Shown: positions 21,250 through 31,499 of the stretch, one piece after another
Layout: each line of letters begins with the position of its first letter
Numbering within the stretch: position 1 is the stretch's first letter
Source of the DNA: Carnegiea gigantea
Lineage: Eukaryota; Streptophyta; Magnoliopsida; Caryophyllales; Cactaceae
Length of the DNA: 64,000 nt
NCBI GenBank assembly: GCA_029747015.1
Contig: JAKOGI010000052.1
Location: 30,001 to 94,000 of the forward strand
Direction: 5' to 3'
The notes under the pieces: generated by a model
The model's input: the letters and a program-made list of their open reading frames with translations, nothing else
The model's database searches: none
What the model was told of the DNA's origin: nothing
Made by a program: the position numbers and the translations under genes

Positions 21250-22830
21250 TAGGGGTGAGCAAGTGGGTATCCCGATCACGTGGACTTTTTGGTTTTTTGT
21301 GGCATTATTACGACGTTGTCTTGCAAATTTCTGAATTGTTTTGCGAATTTCTTTATGGTGTTGGTTCTAATTAGTCTTCTTCATCTGTATAATATGTTAC
21401 TTGAGAACCCTTGTTGTTCATGTTTGGTTGAATCTAAACAGTATATTTAAAAGTTACTTCTAACAGAGCAATATTATCTTTTAATAAATTTATAGTTATA
21501 AGATGGATTCGTTCGTGTATGGTGAATAATTAGTTTAATCGATTCTTATAGTGATTGAACTCCTGGGAGTTAGATCAAAAGATCTTAAATAGTTACCTTC
21601 TCTTTCTTGAATATAGTGTTTTAGTTCTGGTAAATTAAAACTTTGTCCTGCTAAATAGTTACCATCTTTGTCTAACTTAGAGTTAGATTGTAATTTATTT
21701 TTAAATAAATTCATTATAGTTGTACTTAAGTTAAAGATTAGTTTTAGAGGTAGGGCTCTGATACCATTTCATAGAGAGTCAAGTGGTTTTTTCTGGAAAA
21801 AGCGATAAAACCATTTCTTGAATTATTAGAGTGATTCGCACTATTTTTAAAAAAAAGATTTGCCAAGATTTAATGGAGGTACTCGGATACTAAATCAACA
21901 GAATAAAATTTCAAACAATCTGGCATGAAATCTTTCAATACAAAAATGAATTAGAGAAATTATACCTTCAGGAGCTTGATGCGTCCTACTTTTTCATACT
22001 CGTCTTACTCCACCCTAATGCGAGCTTTACCTACTTCTTTCAGACTGTTGCCACTCTTGCTAATATTCTTTCTCTAATCAAGGTTGGAATGAAAAATTTA
22101 TAGACAAATAGTTTGAAGAAAGATTTCTCTTATTTCATTGTTGATTGTTCTCCTTTTCCAAAGGTAGGGAATTAGAACATTTTGCAGAGAGAATGCTTAC
22201 AAAGATTTGAAGGAGTGTTTCTTACAAATGCCGATGCCTTCTTCTAAAATCGGCTACCTTATTTATAGGGGAAGAGGGTGCGCTATGACATAAGCGCTTA
22301 TATCATGAGAATCTAAAAAGATAAGATTTCCAGTTAAAAAGATAAGCTTTACAGATAAGATTTTACTATTCTTGATAGAGTTGCTTGATCTTCGTTGTCT
22401 TGTGGTGTTGGCATAGATAAGAGTTGATAAAGCTGTGATCCCTTATATTTCACATCGTGACAGAGTGACTAGGCTAGAAAAATCTGCTCCTTTTCCTTGT
22501 CTTGTTCTGCCTTATAGAGTTCAACAAACTTGGTGCGTACAGCTGCACTGTCTAGAAATTTCTTGGCTCTAGTGAATAGCTGAAGTCAAAAAGTTGTTCA
22601 TTGACAGAGACACTTTCAGCTCTTTTAGTAGTAACTAGAATGAGATTTTCGTCGAAGTAAAGAGTTCTTGCTCCTTTAGTCATTCATCGCTCGGTCTGGC
22701 ATTTGATGGCTAAGGCGCCTGTGGAACATTTATAGTTGATCCAGTCCTTATCAAAATGAGAAATTTTATACTGTTTGAATTTGTCAGTAGAGAAGGTTGC
22801 TTGATACTCGTATTCCTTTTTCAGTATAAG
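21250..22830. repeat. Left arm of the large inverted repeat ending the viral insertion
   Basis: The reverse complement of 29,195-30,748 with scattered differences and small indels. It includes the primer-site complement, the leader, and the 3' part of an ORF fused to movement-protein remnants. Confidence 0.9.
21755..21766 (-). other. tRNA-Met primer-binding site, left arm
   Basis: TGGTATCAGAGC on the minus strand, the conserved caulimovirid minus-strand DNA initiation site, with GAAA before and CCTACC after as in the right arm. Confidence 0.85.
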
Positions 22831-23620
22831 AAAGTCTAAGTGCTTGATAGCTGGTTGATGCTTCATCTTCTTTAACTAATTGAAAGTCTGTTAATGCATG
22901 CATTTTGGCTTCTTGCATAGGAGGAGAGATAATGGTACTGATGGTTGAAAAGATTGGATCTACTGTTATTTTACTTGTTTGTTTACATCTTGTATTGGAA
23001 AGTTGGTATTGAAAAAAATGTACAAACCTCTGTAATGAAAGGATAATACATCATTTTCTAGTTGTAATCTAATATCGGCTAAGAGTTTAAATTGCAAATT
23101 TAAAGTGTCGTCTATATTTTTACTTTGTAAAGTAACAGAATAATTCGGATAGCATTCAAAAATTAATTTTTTGTAAATTAGATTTCCTTGTAATGTTCCT
23201 AGATGGCTGTTCTGGATATTTCGAAATCTTTGATCATGTGATGATAGAATGGTAGCTGAATTAATTCCTTTTTTAAAGCAAGCATTAACTGCGATTTGTA
23301 TTCATTGTAAATGGACATACTTAATTAGTTTTCTATCTTTAGTAGAAATTTCTGCTAAAAATTTGTCAATTATTTCTTGAGTCATTAATCTTAATTGGAT
23401 GTTTCCCTGTAAATGTTGAACTTTAACTGGTTGTTCTGTAGTATAAAACTTAAAATATCTTAATAATTTTCATGTTAGAAAATCATCCCATTTTTTCATA
23501 AAATTTCGAGGGTCCTTTAAAGATAAATCAGCTGCTATAATTTTTTCATAAAGTTTCTAGTTGAAAGTTATTATTCCAGTTTAATTTTCATGATTTTCTT
23601 GTTCTTATTGTTGCATGATT
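22684..23620 (-). pseudogene. Caulimovirid movement-protein region fused to a 3' ORF remnant
   Basis: On the minus strand, a 30K-type movement-protein-like stretch is readable near 23,060-23,260 (LGTLQGNLIYKKLIFECYPN, then a block ending FHYRGLYIFF). It continues into ISPPMQEAKMHALTDFQL at about 22,900. Near 22,830 the homology with the right arm jumps from position 26,100 to 29,195. This arm therefore lacks the protease, RT, RNase H and most of the 205-residue ORF, through an internal deletion of about 3 kb. The 60-residue open frame at 22,684-22,866 spans this fusion point. Stops interrupt the remainder. Movement proteins of this family tubulate plasmodesmata; this copy cannot be functional. 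Confidence 0.6.
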
Positions 23621-25000
23621 TCCATCTCTTTAGTACTCATCTTCTATATTTGAATAGCTTTCTGTTTTTGATGTACTTGTTTCAGATTCAGAGCTAATAG
23701 AATCATAACAGCTTGAAATTGCTTCATGTATACTAGAGTTTATCGGACAAACTTCATCTTGAATTTCTTCAAATTCTTCTGAGAAGAGTTTTACTATATT
23801 TGCTTTTCTTTTGTTACAATCAATAGATTTGTGTCCTATTTCTCCATAATTCCAACATTGACAAGCAGTAGGGTTTTATTTCTTTTATAATATCTATTTT
23901 GTCGATTAAAGTTTTCTTGAGTCAAATTTTCGTGTCGAAAATATTTACTAGTTTTTTGTAGTTTATTTAATAGTTTTTTAGTTTTTGCTTTTTCAATTTT
24001 TGTTCTCTTAGGTGAAAGCTTCTTCTTTTTAGAGAATTTTTTCTTTGGTATTTTTCTAGGGTTAGGTTTCTTGGTATATTGTTTTGGAGTTCTTTTTCGT
24101 TTAGGTCTGAAATTTGGATAGTTTTCACAGTCATATTATCCTGGTTCTTTTACATCTTCACAACACAGAGTTACTTCTTTAATATATTTCCGTCTGCTTT
24201 CTTGTAAACAAAGTTGCATCATTTCCTTATTTATTAGAGTTTGAACTGCGACTACAGATCTAAAGATAGCGGGATTCTTCGTATAAACTTCAAATTTGTC
24301 GGAGAAGTATTTATTCTATGGATGAGAAAATTTATTTAATAATAGTTGGATATAGGGCTTTTATAGTTGCATAAGTCACAGATTCTTAAATTGGTTAGTT
24401 TGTATAAGGCTTCTTTTTTCCCTTCTAGTCTGTTTAATTCTAGATTTTCAATAAATTCATATCCTTGAAATTGTTCTATTAAATATTTTTCAAAGGTCCA
24501 CACACTATGTTCAATAGATATTCCAAGATTTCTTTTTATGTCCACTTCTATTAAATTTCTTATAGGTAAAGACAATCCATTATATCAATTTAGTACAATT
24601 CTTTGTAAAGAGTAAATTATTAAATTATAGATGGCATTAACATCTCTATCTTCTGCGGCATTAGTTGGTTCTTGCAATAAAGATAGTATTATGGAATTTC
24701 TCTAAGTGCCTAAAGGTATTCTTTTATCAGTTACACAGTCTATATTTAAAATATAGCCCCATGCAGGTACTGGTTCTAAAAGTAAAGGGTTTTTTAGTTT
24801 AAATTCTTCATTGATAGTACTCATTCTCATTGGAGGTCTCCTTTTGTTTTGGAAGTTATCAGTATGTTTATTCTTTTGGGTTGGACTATTTTTAAAAGGA
24901 TTAGAAGGTTCTCCAATTCATAGTTATTCAAATTGTTACTTCCTACACTTCCTGTGGCTGTTCATAATTGTATGTTTACTTGTTTTACTAGTCCAGTTAA
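23620..25000 (-). pseudogene. Caulimovirid coat-protein-like region with degenerate zinc knuckle
   Basis: Minus-strand region with heavily lysine- and arginine-rich stretches (about 23,940-24,110) followed by a zinc-knuckle-like motif near 23,820-23,870 (CQCWNYGEIGHKSIDC). The second cysteine of the canonical CCHC has become tyrosine. Upstream, 24,336-24,575 holds an open stretch (NLIEVDIKRNLGISIEH near its start) typical of the conserved core of coat proteins. Frame breaks are present throughout. Confidence 0.6.
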
Positions 25001-25020
25001 TTGCAGATTTTCGAAGTCAT

Positions 25021-25386
25021 TTAGCAATTCTTCAATAATTTTATTATATTTGCCCAATATTGATTATTTTCTGCTTCTTCTTGTTTTACTTTGGCTTTAA
25101 GTAAACGTCTTTCTTCAACAGTTTTGCGGATAGCTTCCTTTTGTACTTTTAAAATGTTATTTTGGTATCGTTCAATATATTTAGCATCATCACTGTTGGG
25201 AGTCACTTTATCGAGAAGTTTAATTTCCATAGACGTATATTCTCTTTTTTGTTTAGGTTTCAACATTCCTTCAAATGTTAAATTTATAAGTTGCATCTGC
25301 ATTATTAGTTGTTTAATAGAGTTATTTATTTCTCTAATTTCTTCTTTAATAGCTTTTGGTTCGTTTTCTAATTGCGGAATGCTCAT
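25021..25386 (-). CDS. Viral coiled-coil ORF, 121 residues (fossil)
   Basis: Open frame starting MSIPQLENEPKAIKEEIREI, rich in Glu, Lys, Ile and Leu and predicted by eye to be largely helical or coiled-coil. It starts 24 nt after the preceding ORF and precedes the coat-protein region. In related viruses small ORFs at this position include virion-associated proteins with a coiled coil, but sequence identity was not established. It is intact in this copy despite decay around it. Confidence 0.55.
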   Translation of the reverse strand: MSIPQLENEPKAIKEEIREINNSIKQLIMQMQLINLTFEGMLKPKQKREYTSMEIKLLDKVTPNSDDAKYIERYQNNILKVQKEAIRKTVEERRLLKAKVKQEEAENNQYWANIIKLLKNC

Positions 25387-25410
25387 TATTTATTAATCTT
25401 CATCATTAAG

Positions 25411-25725
25411 CTAAAATCCCGTATCAAATTGATCTAGGTCGTTATCAACGTTGTTGTCTATATTTTCACAGATTTCTAAATAAGTTCTTCTTTCTTCTTC
25501 ATAAATTAAGAGGTCTAGTCTATCTTCATTTAACCAAATTGTTTCTTTAAAGCTATTATTTTTCCTTAGCTGTTTAATTTTTTGTATATAAAATTTTTCT
25601 TTTTGTAATATTTCTTTCTTCGAAAAAGTTTTATATAAGTTGAGAACAGATTCACAGTTTCTTTGAATCATTATTTTTAGTTTGGGAATTTCAGGTTTTT
25701 TCATTCTGCTAAAAATTTTTCTCAA
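25411..25725 (-). CDS. Viral small ORF, 104 residues (fossil)
   Basis: Open frame on the minus strand, lysine-rich N-terminal half and acidic C-terminal end (NIDNNVDNDLDQFDTGF). It lies directly upstream of the coiled-coil ORF in the same polycistronic order. A short upstream frame starting MNDIEFELELDEGMYGDTDM lies at about 25,885. Function not recognised. Confidence 0.5.
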   Translation of the reverse strand: MRKIFSRMKKPEIPKLKIMIQRNCESVLNLYKTFSKKEILQKEKFYIQKIKQLRKNNSFKETIWLNEDRLDLLIYEEERRTYLEICENIDNNVDNDLDQFDTGF

Positions 25726-25904
25726 GTAAATAAATGTCTATTAGTCGGTTAATTATCGTTATTATTTTTAATTCAAAAATTAAACAGTCATTTTTGTTTT
25801 GACATAAATATTTCAGTAGTTATAACATATCTGTGTCCCCATACATTCCTTCGTCAAGTTCAAGCTCAAATTCTATGTCATTCATGCTTAAAGTTTTGAA
25901 TTAA

Positions 25905-25917
25905 AAATAATAACAAC
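25905..25917. other. Head-to-head junction between the two viral arms
   Basis: To the left, minus-strand viral sequence starts upstream of the small ORFs. To the right, plus-strand sequence starts inside the movement-protein region at CTTTCCAATAAAAG, the counterpart of 22,995 in the left arm. The change of direction occurs within about a dozen bases. Confidence 0.75.
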
Positions 25918-26169
25918 TTTCCAATAAAAGATGTAAAACAAACAAGTAAAGTAACAGTAGATCCAATCTTTTCAACCATCAATATCATTATCTCTCCTCC
26001 TATGCAAGAAGCCAAAATATCTGCATTAACAGACTTTCAATTAGTTGAAGAAGATGAAGCATCAACCAGCTATCAAGCACCTAGACTTTCTTATACTGAA
26101 AAAGGAAGACAAGTAGCCAATCAATCCATTTTAACATGAAGTTATAGTGCAGCAACTATACCCAGGTTT

Positions 26170-26560
26170 ATACCTCCATTACTAACAACTTAGCGTAATC
26201 GCACCTACAAAGTAAAATTAGACTATTTTAATGGACAAACATGGATCTCTAATAAAATCCTAATAGATACAGGAGCATCACAAAAGCCATTGTATACCTC
26301 TACCCATAGCAATCTCAGCAGCATCAGAATATAACTTTGTTACTTATGATGGTCAATGAGCAACTCTAAATCAAATGTCTAAAATAATGTTAGAAACTCC
26401 TAATTCTACTCTATTAGAATTTGATTGCTATATCGATCATTCAATAAAAAAATAAATTTTATCATATACTCTTAGGAATGAATTTTTTTGATCAATATAC
26501 TAACTATGAGATTAGTCTTACACATATAACTCTTATGAATCAACGCACAACCATTATTCT
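26170..26560 (+). pseudogene. First retropepsin-like domain of the viral polyprotein (broken)
   Basis: ILIDTGAS at about 26,256-26,280 is an aspartic-protease active-site motif. After a frameshift the same domain continues with PLPIAISAASEYNFVTYDGQ (flap-like) at about 26,300-26,358. It ends in a GMNFFDQYTNYEISLTHITL block at about 26,478-26,538, the usual C-terminal retropepsin signature position. Frameshifts and stops destroy it. A second such domain follows at once. Confidence 0.65.
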
Positions 26561-26569
26561 TAAACGATT

Positions 26570-26944
26570 ATGAAGCAACTCGAAATCCCTATTCTTACAT
26601 ATATTGATGTAACTGTCAAAGAATTAGACATTACTACTACTGCTTTGATTGATACAGGATCCGAAGTTACTTTCTTTCAAGACTTTTTACTTCACACATG
26701 GGATAAACTCCCTAATAATCGTAAAATTAGAATCAAAGGTGTTCATCCTATTCCTACCTATTTAGATTTGGTCCAAACTAATGTTTCCATTATTTTAGGT
26801 AACAAAATCCTCACTGTACCCACTGTTCTACAATATAACTCTGGATATGATATTTTATTAGGAAATGATTTCCTTAAACAATTTGCCAAATTTACCCAAA
26901 CTCCATATACTGTCTATCTTACTAGAAATGTGGTCATACCTTAA
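26570..26944 (+). CDS. Second retropepsin-like domain of the viral polyprotein (124 residues open)
   Basis: Open frame with TTTALIDTGSEVTFFQ near residues 22-37 (DTG active site), a central strand region, and YDILLGNDFLKQFAKF near residues 92-107. This is the arrangement of caulimovirid and retroviral pepsins that process the polyprotein. It ends at a stop where the original pol frame probably continued toward RT. Confidence 0.75.
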   Translation: MKQLEIPILTYIDVTVKELDITTTALIDTGSEVTFFQDFLLHTWDKLPNNRKIRIKGVHPIPTYLDLVQTNVSIILGNKILTVPTVLQYNSGYDILLGNDFLKQFAKFTQTPYTVYLTRNVVIP

Positions 26945-27059
26945 AAATTCCAACTCTAAAACAACCGCACAAAGTGCGCACGAAGCATAGTGGACACAGT
27001 TATGAACAAATTGCACTTCAAATACAAGCACAAAAACTACTTTTACAATTAATATAATA

Positions 27060-28430
27060 AAGAAAGATGACCTCTTAGCAAAACTCAAAAGAATCTGTTC
27101 TGAAAACCCATTGCAATTCTAAAAACCTAAACATCCTAGAGCTAAAATAGAACTAGTACAAGAAATATATATCAAATAAAAACCCATGCTATAATCTGAA
27201 GAAGACATCAAGGAATTTTCTATACAAATAAAAGAATTACTTGAAAAAGGATCAATTAGACCATCCAATGGAGCATACTCTTTGCCAACCTTTATGGTAG
27301 TTAACGAAGCAGAGCGACGAAGAGGAAAAGCTAGAATGATTATAACTATAAAAAACTAAATCAGTTTACAAAAACAGATAATTATTTCCTACCTTACAAA
27401 GAAGTATTAATTAACCTCATAAAAAATAAAAAGTTCTTCTCAAAATTTGATTGTAAGTCTGGCTTTTGACAGATTAAAATGGAAGAAATAAGCATTAAAT
27501 ATACAGATTTTAGTACACCTCAAAGTTTTTATGAATGGATTGTTATGCCTTTTGGACTAAAAATGCACCAAGAATCTTTCAACGACGAATGGACAATATG
27601 TTTAAACATCTTAACATTTTTTTTGTTGTCTATGTAGATGATATTTTAATAAGTTCAGATACTTTATCGAAACCATCTTAACACATTTATTGAAACAACA
27701 ATTAAAGAAGGCATCTACCTTAGTGAGAAAAAAGCTGTGATTGAAAAAGAAAAAATTGATTTTTTAGGCTTTGAAGTCGGTATAAATGGAATCAGTTTAC
27801 AACCACATATCTCTCAAAAAATCATGGAATATCCAGACCAACTGCGAATAAAGAAACAAATTCAAGGTTTCTTAGGACTATTAAACTATGCTAGTTCTTA
27901 TATACCAGACTTCGCAAAAAAGAAAAAAGATTTGCAAAGTCTACTCAGAAAAAACAATACTCTTAATTGGATAGAAAAACATACAGAAATTGTGAAGAAA
28001 TTAAAAGAGGAATGTCAACGACTTCCCAGTCTTAAACTCCTTAACCTGAAGATAACTTAATTCTTCAAACAGACGCATCTCACAAAACATGGGCAGCAGT
28101 CTTAAAGACAGATTTAAATGAAAATTGTGGTTATCATAGTTGAGCTTTTTCGGAAAGAGAAGAAAATTATAATACTATAGACAAAGAACTTTTGGCAATT
28201 ATTAGAGGAATTACAAAATGGAGACTCTTTTTACTACCTAAGCCATTTAAAGTTTTAACAGATAACCAACCAGCAACTACTTTTGTAAAATAAGCTTTAG
28301 ATAATGGGCCTCACATGTGCAAATGATATCAATGGCAACTATTTTTATCTTAGTTTAATGTTGTGTATGAGCATGTGGTCGGTAAAAAATAACTTTATTG
28401 CAGATTATCTAACTTGAGAACATAAGTTCA
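27060..28430 (+). pseudogene. Caulimovirid reverse transcriptase - RNase H region
   Basis: RT blocks are recognisable in shifting frames: SIRPSNGAYSLPTFMVVNEA at about 27,256, a FSKFDCKSGF block at about 27,437, WIVMPFGLKM at about 27,538, and the catalytic FFVVYVDDILISS at about 27,617-27,655. The connection follows (FLGFEVGINGISLQPHISQK within the open stretch 27,737-28,060), then RNase H with LQTDASHKTWAAVL at about 28,062 and LTDNQPAT at about 28,255. Many stops and frameshifts are present. In a living virus this enzyme copies the RNA pregenome to DNA. Confidence 0.9.
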
Positions 28431-28451
28431 GAGGATAAAGGCAAAGCACCG

Positions 28452-28634
28452 ATGGAACAAGTAGATAGTAAACAACAAATTCGAAACTTTGAAGACATCT
28501 TGATTAATGTTAACGAATACTGTGAAGTCGTCAGCGAAAAAATTGAACTTATTGAGGAAATTGTTGTAGATCTCAGAGCCGACCTTGGTAAAGCTCGAGA
28601 ACTTACAACTTATTTCCATCAAACTATTGAATAG
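28452..28634 (+). CDS. Short coiled-coil viral ORF after RNase H (60 residues, fossil)
   Basis: Open frame of acidic, Glu/Ile/Leu-rich sequence (EKIELIEEIVVDLRADLGKA) with heptad-like spacing, lying 21 nt before the next ORF. No family recognised. It may be the start of the inclusion/transactivator-type protein of the genome. Confidence 0.5.
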   Translation: MEQVDSKQQIRNFEDILINVNEYCEVVSEKIELIEEIVVDLRADLGKARELTTYFHQTIE

Positions 28635-28655
28635 CTCAAGTCGAACTCCACCAAG

Positions 28656-29273
28656 ATGGATTTGAATAAAGTCCAATCTGAACTCTTAAAACTATCTTTT
28701 CATCGAAATCAGGGCAACGCTTTGCACCCCCTCTCTGAAGAAGAGAAAGAGAAGCAACAATTAAATGCTAAGCTATTAGCATCAAGACAGGTCATTCAAA
28801 ATACTGGCATCCGAACTATTGATCTATTAGACTCTTTTTACAGAAACTATTATGAAGCGACCGTTTTCGCTTACCAGAAAATCTTTGGATTACCTGAACT
28901 ATATTATAATCCAAGGGATTCTTTATTACCACGAATTCTTGCTTTTAATAAGGCAATTCCTGACCTGATCTTTGAAATCTTTACCTACAGATATTTAAAC
29001 TATTGTTATCCCAGCTTAAGCCTTATTGAGCTCCAAAAATTTCCAAACTCCTTTAAACAAGCCATCAAGCAATTCAGCAAGGGATATGTATGCCTTCAAT
29101 TCTTTTCAATCTCTCCTGAAAAGGATGAAGAAACTATCTATCATTCCATTCACTTGGTAGAAATCACCCACGTTAATCCCAAGCAACCTATCTCTACTGA
29201 CAAATTCAAACACTACAAATTTCTCATTTTGACAAGAGCTGGATCAACTATAAACGTTCCACATGTGCCTTAG
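28656..29273 (+). CDS. Viral 3' ORF, 205 residues (frameshifted at the end)
   Basis: Open frame downstream of RNase H and upstream of the primer site, starting MDLNKVQSELLKLSFHRNQ. In position it corresponds to the transactivator/inclusion-body ORF of several caulimovirid genera, but I could not match its sequence to that family. Comparison with the left arm shows that near 29,225 a frameshift changes the end: the left arm reads on in another frame, so the ancestral protein was longer. The 205-residue product is therefore a truncated version. What the ORF did is unknown. Confidence 0.55.
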   Translation: MDLNKVQSELLKLSFHRNQGNALHPLSEEEKEKQQLNAKLLASRQVIQNTGIRTIDLLDSFYRNYYEATVFAYQKIFGLPELYYNPRDSLLPRILAFNKAIPDLIFEIFTYRYLNYCYPSLSLIELQKFPNSFKQAIKQFSKGYVCLQFFSISPEKDEETIYHSIHLVEITHVNPKQPISTDKFKHYKFLILTRAGSTINVPHVP

Positions 29274-30217
29274 CCATCAAATGCAAGACCAAGCGATTAA
29301 TAACTAAAGGAGCAAAAACTCTTTACTTCGACGAAAATCTCATTCTAGTTACTACTGAAGGAGCTGAAAGTGTCTCTATCAATGAACAACTTTTTGACTT
29401 TAGCTATTCACTGGAGCCCCAAGAAATTTCTAGACAGTCTAGCTGTACGCACCAAGTTCGCTGAACTCTATAAGGCAGAAGAAGACAAGGAAAAGAAGCA
29501 GATTTTTCTAGCCTAGTCACTCTGTCACGATGTGAGACATAAGGGACCACGGCTTTATCAATTCTTATCTCTACCGACACTACAAGGCAACGAAGATCAA
29601 GCAACTCCATCAAGAATAGTGAAATCTTATTTGCAAAGCTTATCTTTTTAGCTGGAAATCTTATCTTTTTAGATTCCCATGATATAAATGCTTATGTCAT
29701 AGCATACTATCTTCCCCTATAAATAAGGTAGCCGATTTTAGAAGAAGGCATCGGCATTTGTAACAAACACTCCCTCAAATCTTTTTAAGCATTCTCTCTG
29801 CAAAATGTTCTAATTTCCTACCTTTGGGAAAGAAGAACAATCAACAATGAAATAAGAGAACTCTTTCTTCAAACTATTTGTCTATCAATTTTTCATTCCA
29901 ACCTTGATTAGAGAAAGAATATTAGCAAGAGTGGTGATAGTCTGAAAGAAGTAGGTAAAGCTCGCATTAGGGTGGAGTAAGGCGAGTATGAAAAAGCAAG
30001 ACGCATCAAGCTCCTAAAGGTATAATTTCTCTAACTCAGTTTTGTATTGAAAGATTTCATGACAGATTATTTGAAATTTCATTCTGTTGATTTAGTATCC
30101 GAGTACCTCCATTAAATCTTGGCAAATCCTTTTTTAAAAATAGTGTGAATCACTCTAATAATTCAAGAAATGGTTTTGCCGCTTTTTTCATTAAAAACCA
30201 CTCGACTCTGTATGAAA

Positions 30218-30230
30218 TGGTATCAGAGTC
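30218..30230 (+). other. tRNA-Met primer-binding site, right arm
   Basis: TGGTATCAGAG followed by TC, one base different from the left-arm site. It marks position 1 of the circular viral genome by convention. Confidence 0.85.
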
Positions 30231-30299
30231 CTACCTCTAAAACTAATCTTTAACTTAAGTACAACTATAATGAATTTATTTAAAATAAATTACAATCTA

Positions 30300-30700
30300 A
30301 CTTTGAGTTAGACAAAGATGGTAACTATTTAGTAGGACAAAGTTTTAATTTACCGAAACTAAAACACTATACTTAAGAAAGAGCATGGGACTATTTAAGA
30401 TCTTTTGATCTAACTCCCAGGAGTATTAGATAAAACTTGTGAAATCATTATAAGAATCGATTAAACTATTTATCCACTATACCCGAACGAGTCCATCCTA
30501 TAACTATAAGTTTATTAAAAGATAAGATTGCTCTGTTAGAAGTAACTTTTGAATATACTGTTTGGATTCAACCAAACATGAACAACAATAATTCTCAAAT
30601 AACATATTGCACAGATGAAGAAGACTAATTAGAAGGAACACCATAAAGAAATTTGCAAAACAATTCAGAAATTTACAGGACAATGTTGTAATAATGCCAC
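30300..30700 (+). pseudogene. Start of the first viral ORF downstream of the primer site
   Basis: Coding-like sequence in shifting frames follows the primer site: DGNYLVGQSFNLPKLKHY at about 30,317, then LRSFDLTPRSI, then KDKIALLEVTFEYTVWIQPN at about 30,520-30,580. The left arm has the same stretch with different breaks. The ORF is cut by the insertion boundary at 30,748. Confidence 0.55.
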
Positions 30701-30748
30701 AAAAAACCAAAAACTCCACGTGACTGGGTACCCATTTGCTCATCTCTA

Positions 30749-30756
30749 ATTTGTAC
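30749..30756. repeat. Right 8-bp target-site duplication of the viral/hAT-like insertion
   Basis: ATTTGTAC, identical to 21,242-21,249, followed by CAGTCGACTATGAG exactly as in the uninterrupted relative at 31,774. Confidence 0.85.
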
Positions 30757-30935
30757 CAGTCGACTATGAGATGATGTGGAGATGGTTTTATGCCATTTGG
30801 ATGGTGGAAGTTTTTTTAATGACCTGTCAGCAACTAATACATGGATAAATCCAATGCCATGTTATTATTCCGATGATTCCAAGTCTATTTTAAGTCGGTG
30901 AAGGCATATTAAAAGTAAATAAGGTCGCCCCTCCC
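30757..30935 (+). repeat. Right half of dispersed repeat unit A
   Basis: Matches 31,774-31,940 (CAGTCGACTATGAGATGATG onward to AAAAGTAAAT). Together with 20,970-21,249 it makes one unit of about 450 bp. Confidence 0.85.
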
Positions 30936-30978
30936 AACCCAACAATGTCATCACTTTCTATCTCTTGTTCTTCCTGTT

Positions 30979-31025
<47 letters not shown>

Positions 31026-31048
31026 CAACAATAATAATAATAATAATG
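30979..31048. repeat. (TAA)n trinucleotide repeat
   Basis: About 70 bp of TAA repeat with an (AAC)3 interruption at about 31,021-31,030. Confidence 0.95.
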
Positions 31049-31263
31049 TTCACACTTAAATGCCCAACCCCTGCAATACAATTCGCAGTCTCGCTCGTTG
31101 TCTATGCTTTATACCTGTTTTTTTTCCCCTTGTTTTATTATTTCAAGAAATATTTTTTGATCTTCTATCAAATGTAAATGTATATAATTATACTTCTTTC
31201 GTACTTTTGTTATCCACAACTTTTTCTAAAGCACAGAAGTTACTGAAATTGCACAAATCATGA

Positions 31264-31361
31264 CTATATATATATATACACACACACACACACATACACA
31301 TACGTACATATACATACATACATGTATATCTACACGCGCGCGTGCGCGCGCACACACACAC

Positions 31362-31420
<59 letters not shown>

Positions 31421-31443
31421 ATATATATACACCACATACATAC

Positions 31444-31481
<38 letters not shown>

Positions 31482-31494
31482 TTGTGTGTGTGTG
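31264..31494. repeat. Compound AT/AC/GC/GT microsatellite cluster
   Basis: Alternating purine-pyrimidine DNA over about 230 bp: TA, CA, CATA, a GCGCGCGTGCGCGCG stretch at about 31,336-31,350, a long TA run, then GT. It ends where repeat unit B begins. Confidence 0.95.
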
Positions 31495-31499
31495 GTGCA

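Larger units (their letters stand above)
21250..30748. mobile_element. Endogenous pararetrovirus (caulimovirid) in two outward-facing arms with hAT-like termini
   Basis: A 9,499-bp insertion. The minus-strand arm (about 25,905 down to 21,250) carries small ORFs, a coat-protein region and a movement-protein region. The plus-strand arm (25,917 to 30,748) carries the end of the movement protein, two retropepsin-like domains, RT, RNase H, two further ORFs and the tRNA-Met primer site. The outer 1.55 kb of the arms are inverted repeats of one another. The extreme ends read TAGGGGTGAGCAAGTGGG and, on the other strand, TAGAGATGAGCAAATGGG. These resemble hAT termini and are flanked by a perfect 8-bp duplication. 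All viral reading frames contain stops or shifts. Together the arms cover roughly 7.7 kb of circular genome, a normal size for the family. Confidence 0.85.
29195..30748. repeat. Right arm of the large inverted repeat ending the viral insertion
   Basis: Inverted counterpart of 21,250-22,830. It contains the end of the 3' ORF, the pregenomic leader/3' region, the primer site and the first part of the next ORF (about 30,300-30,740). Confidence 0.9.
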
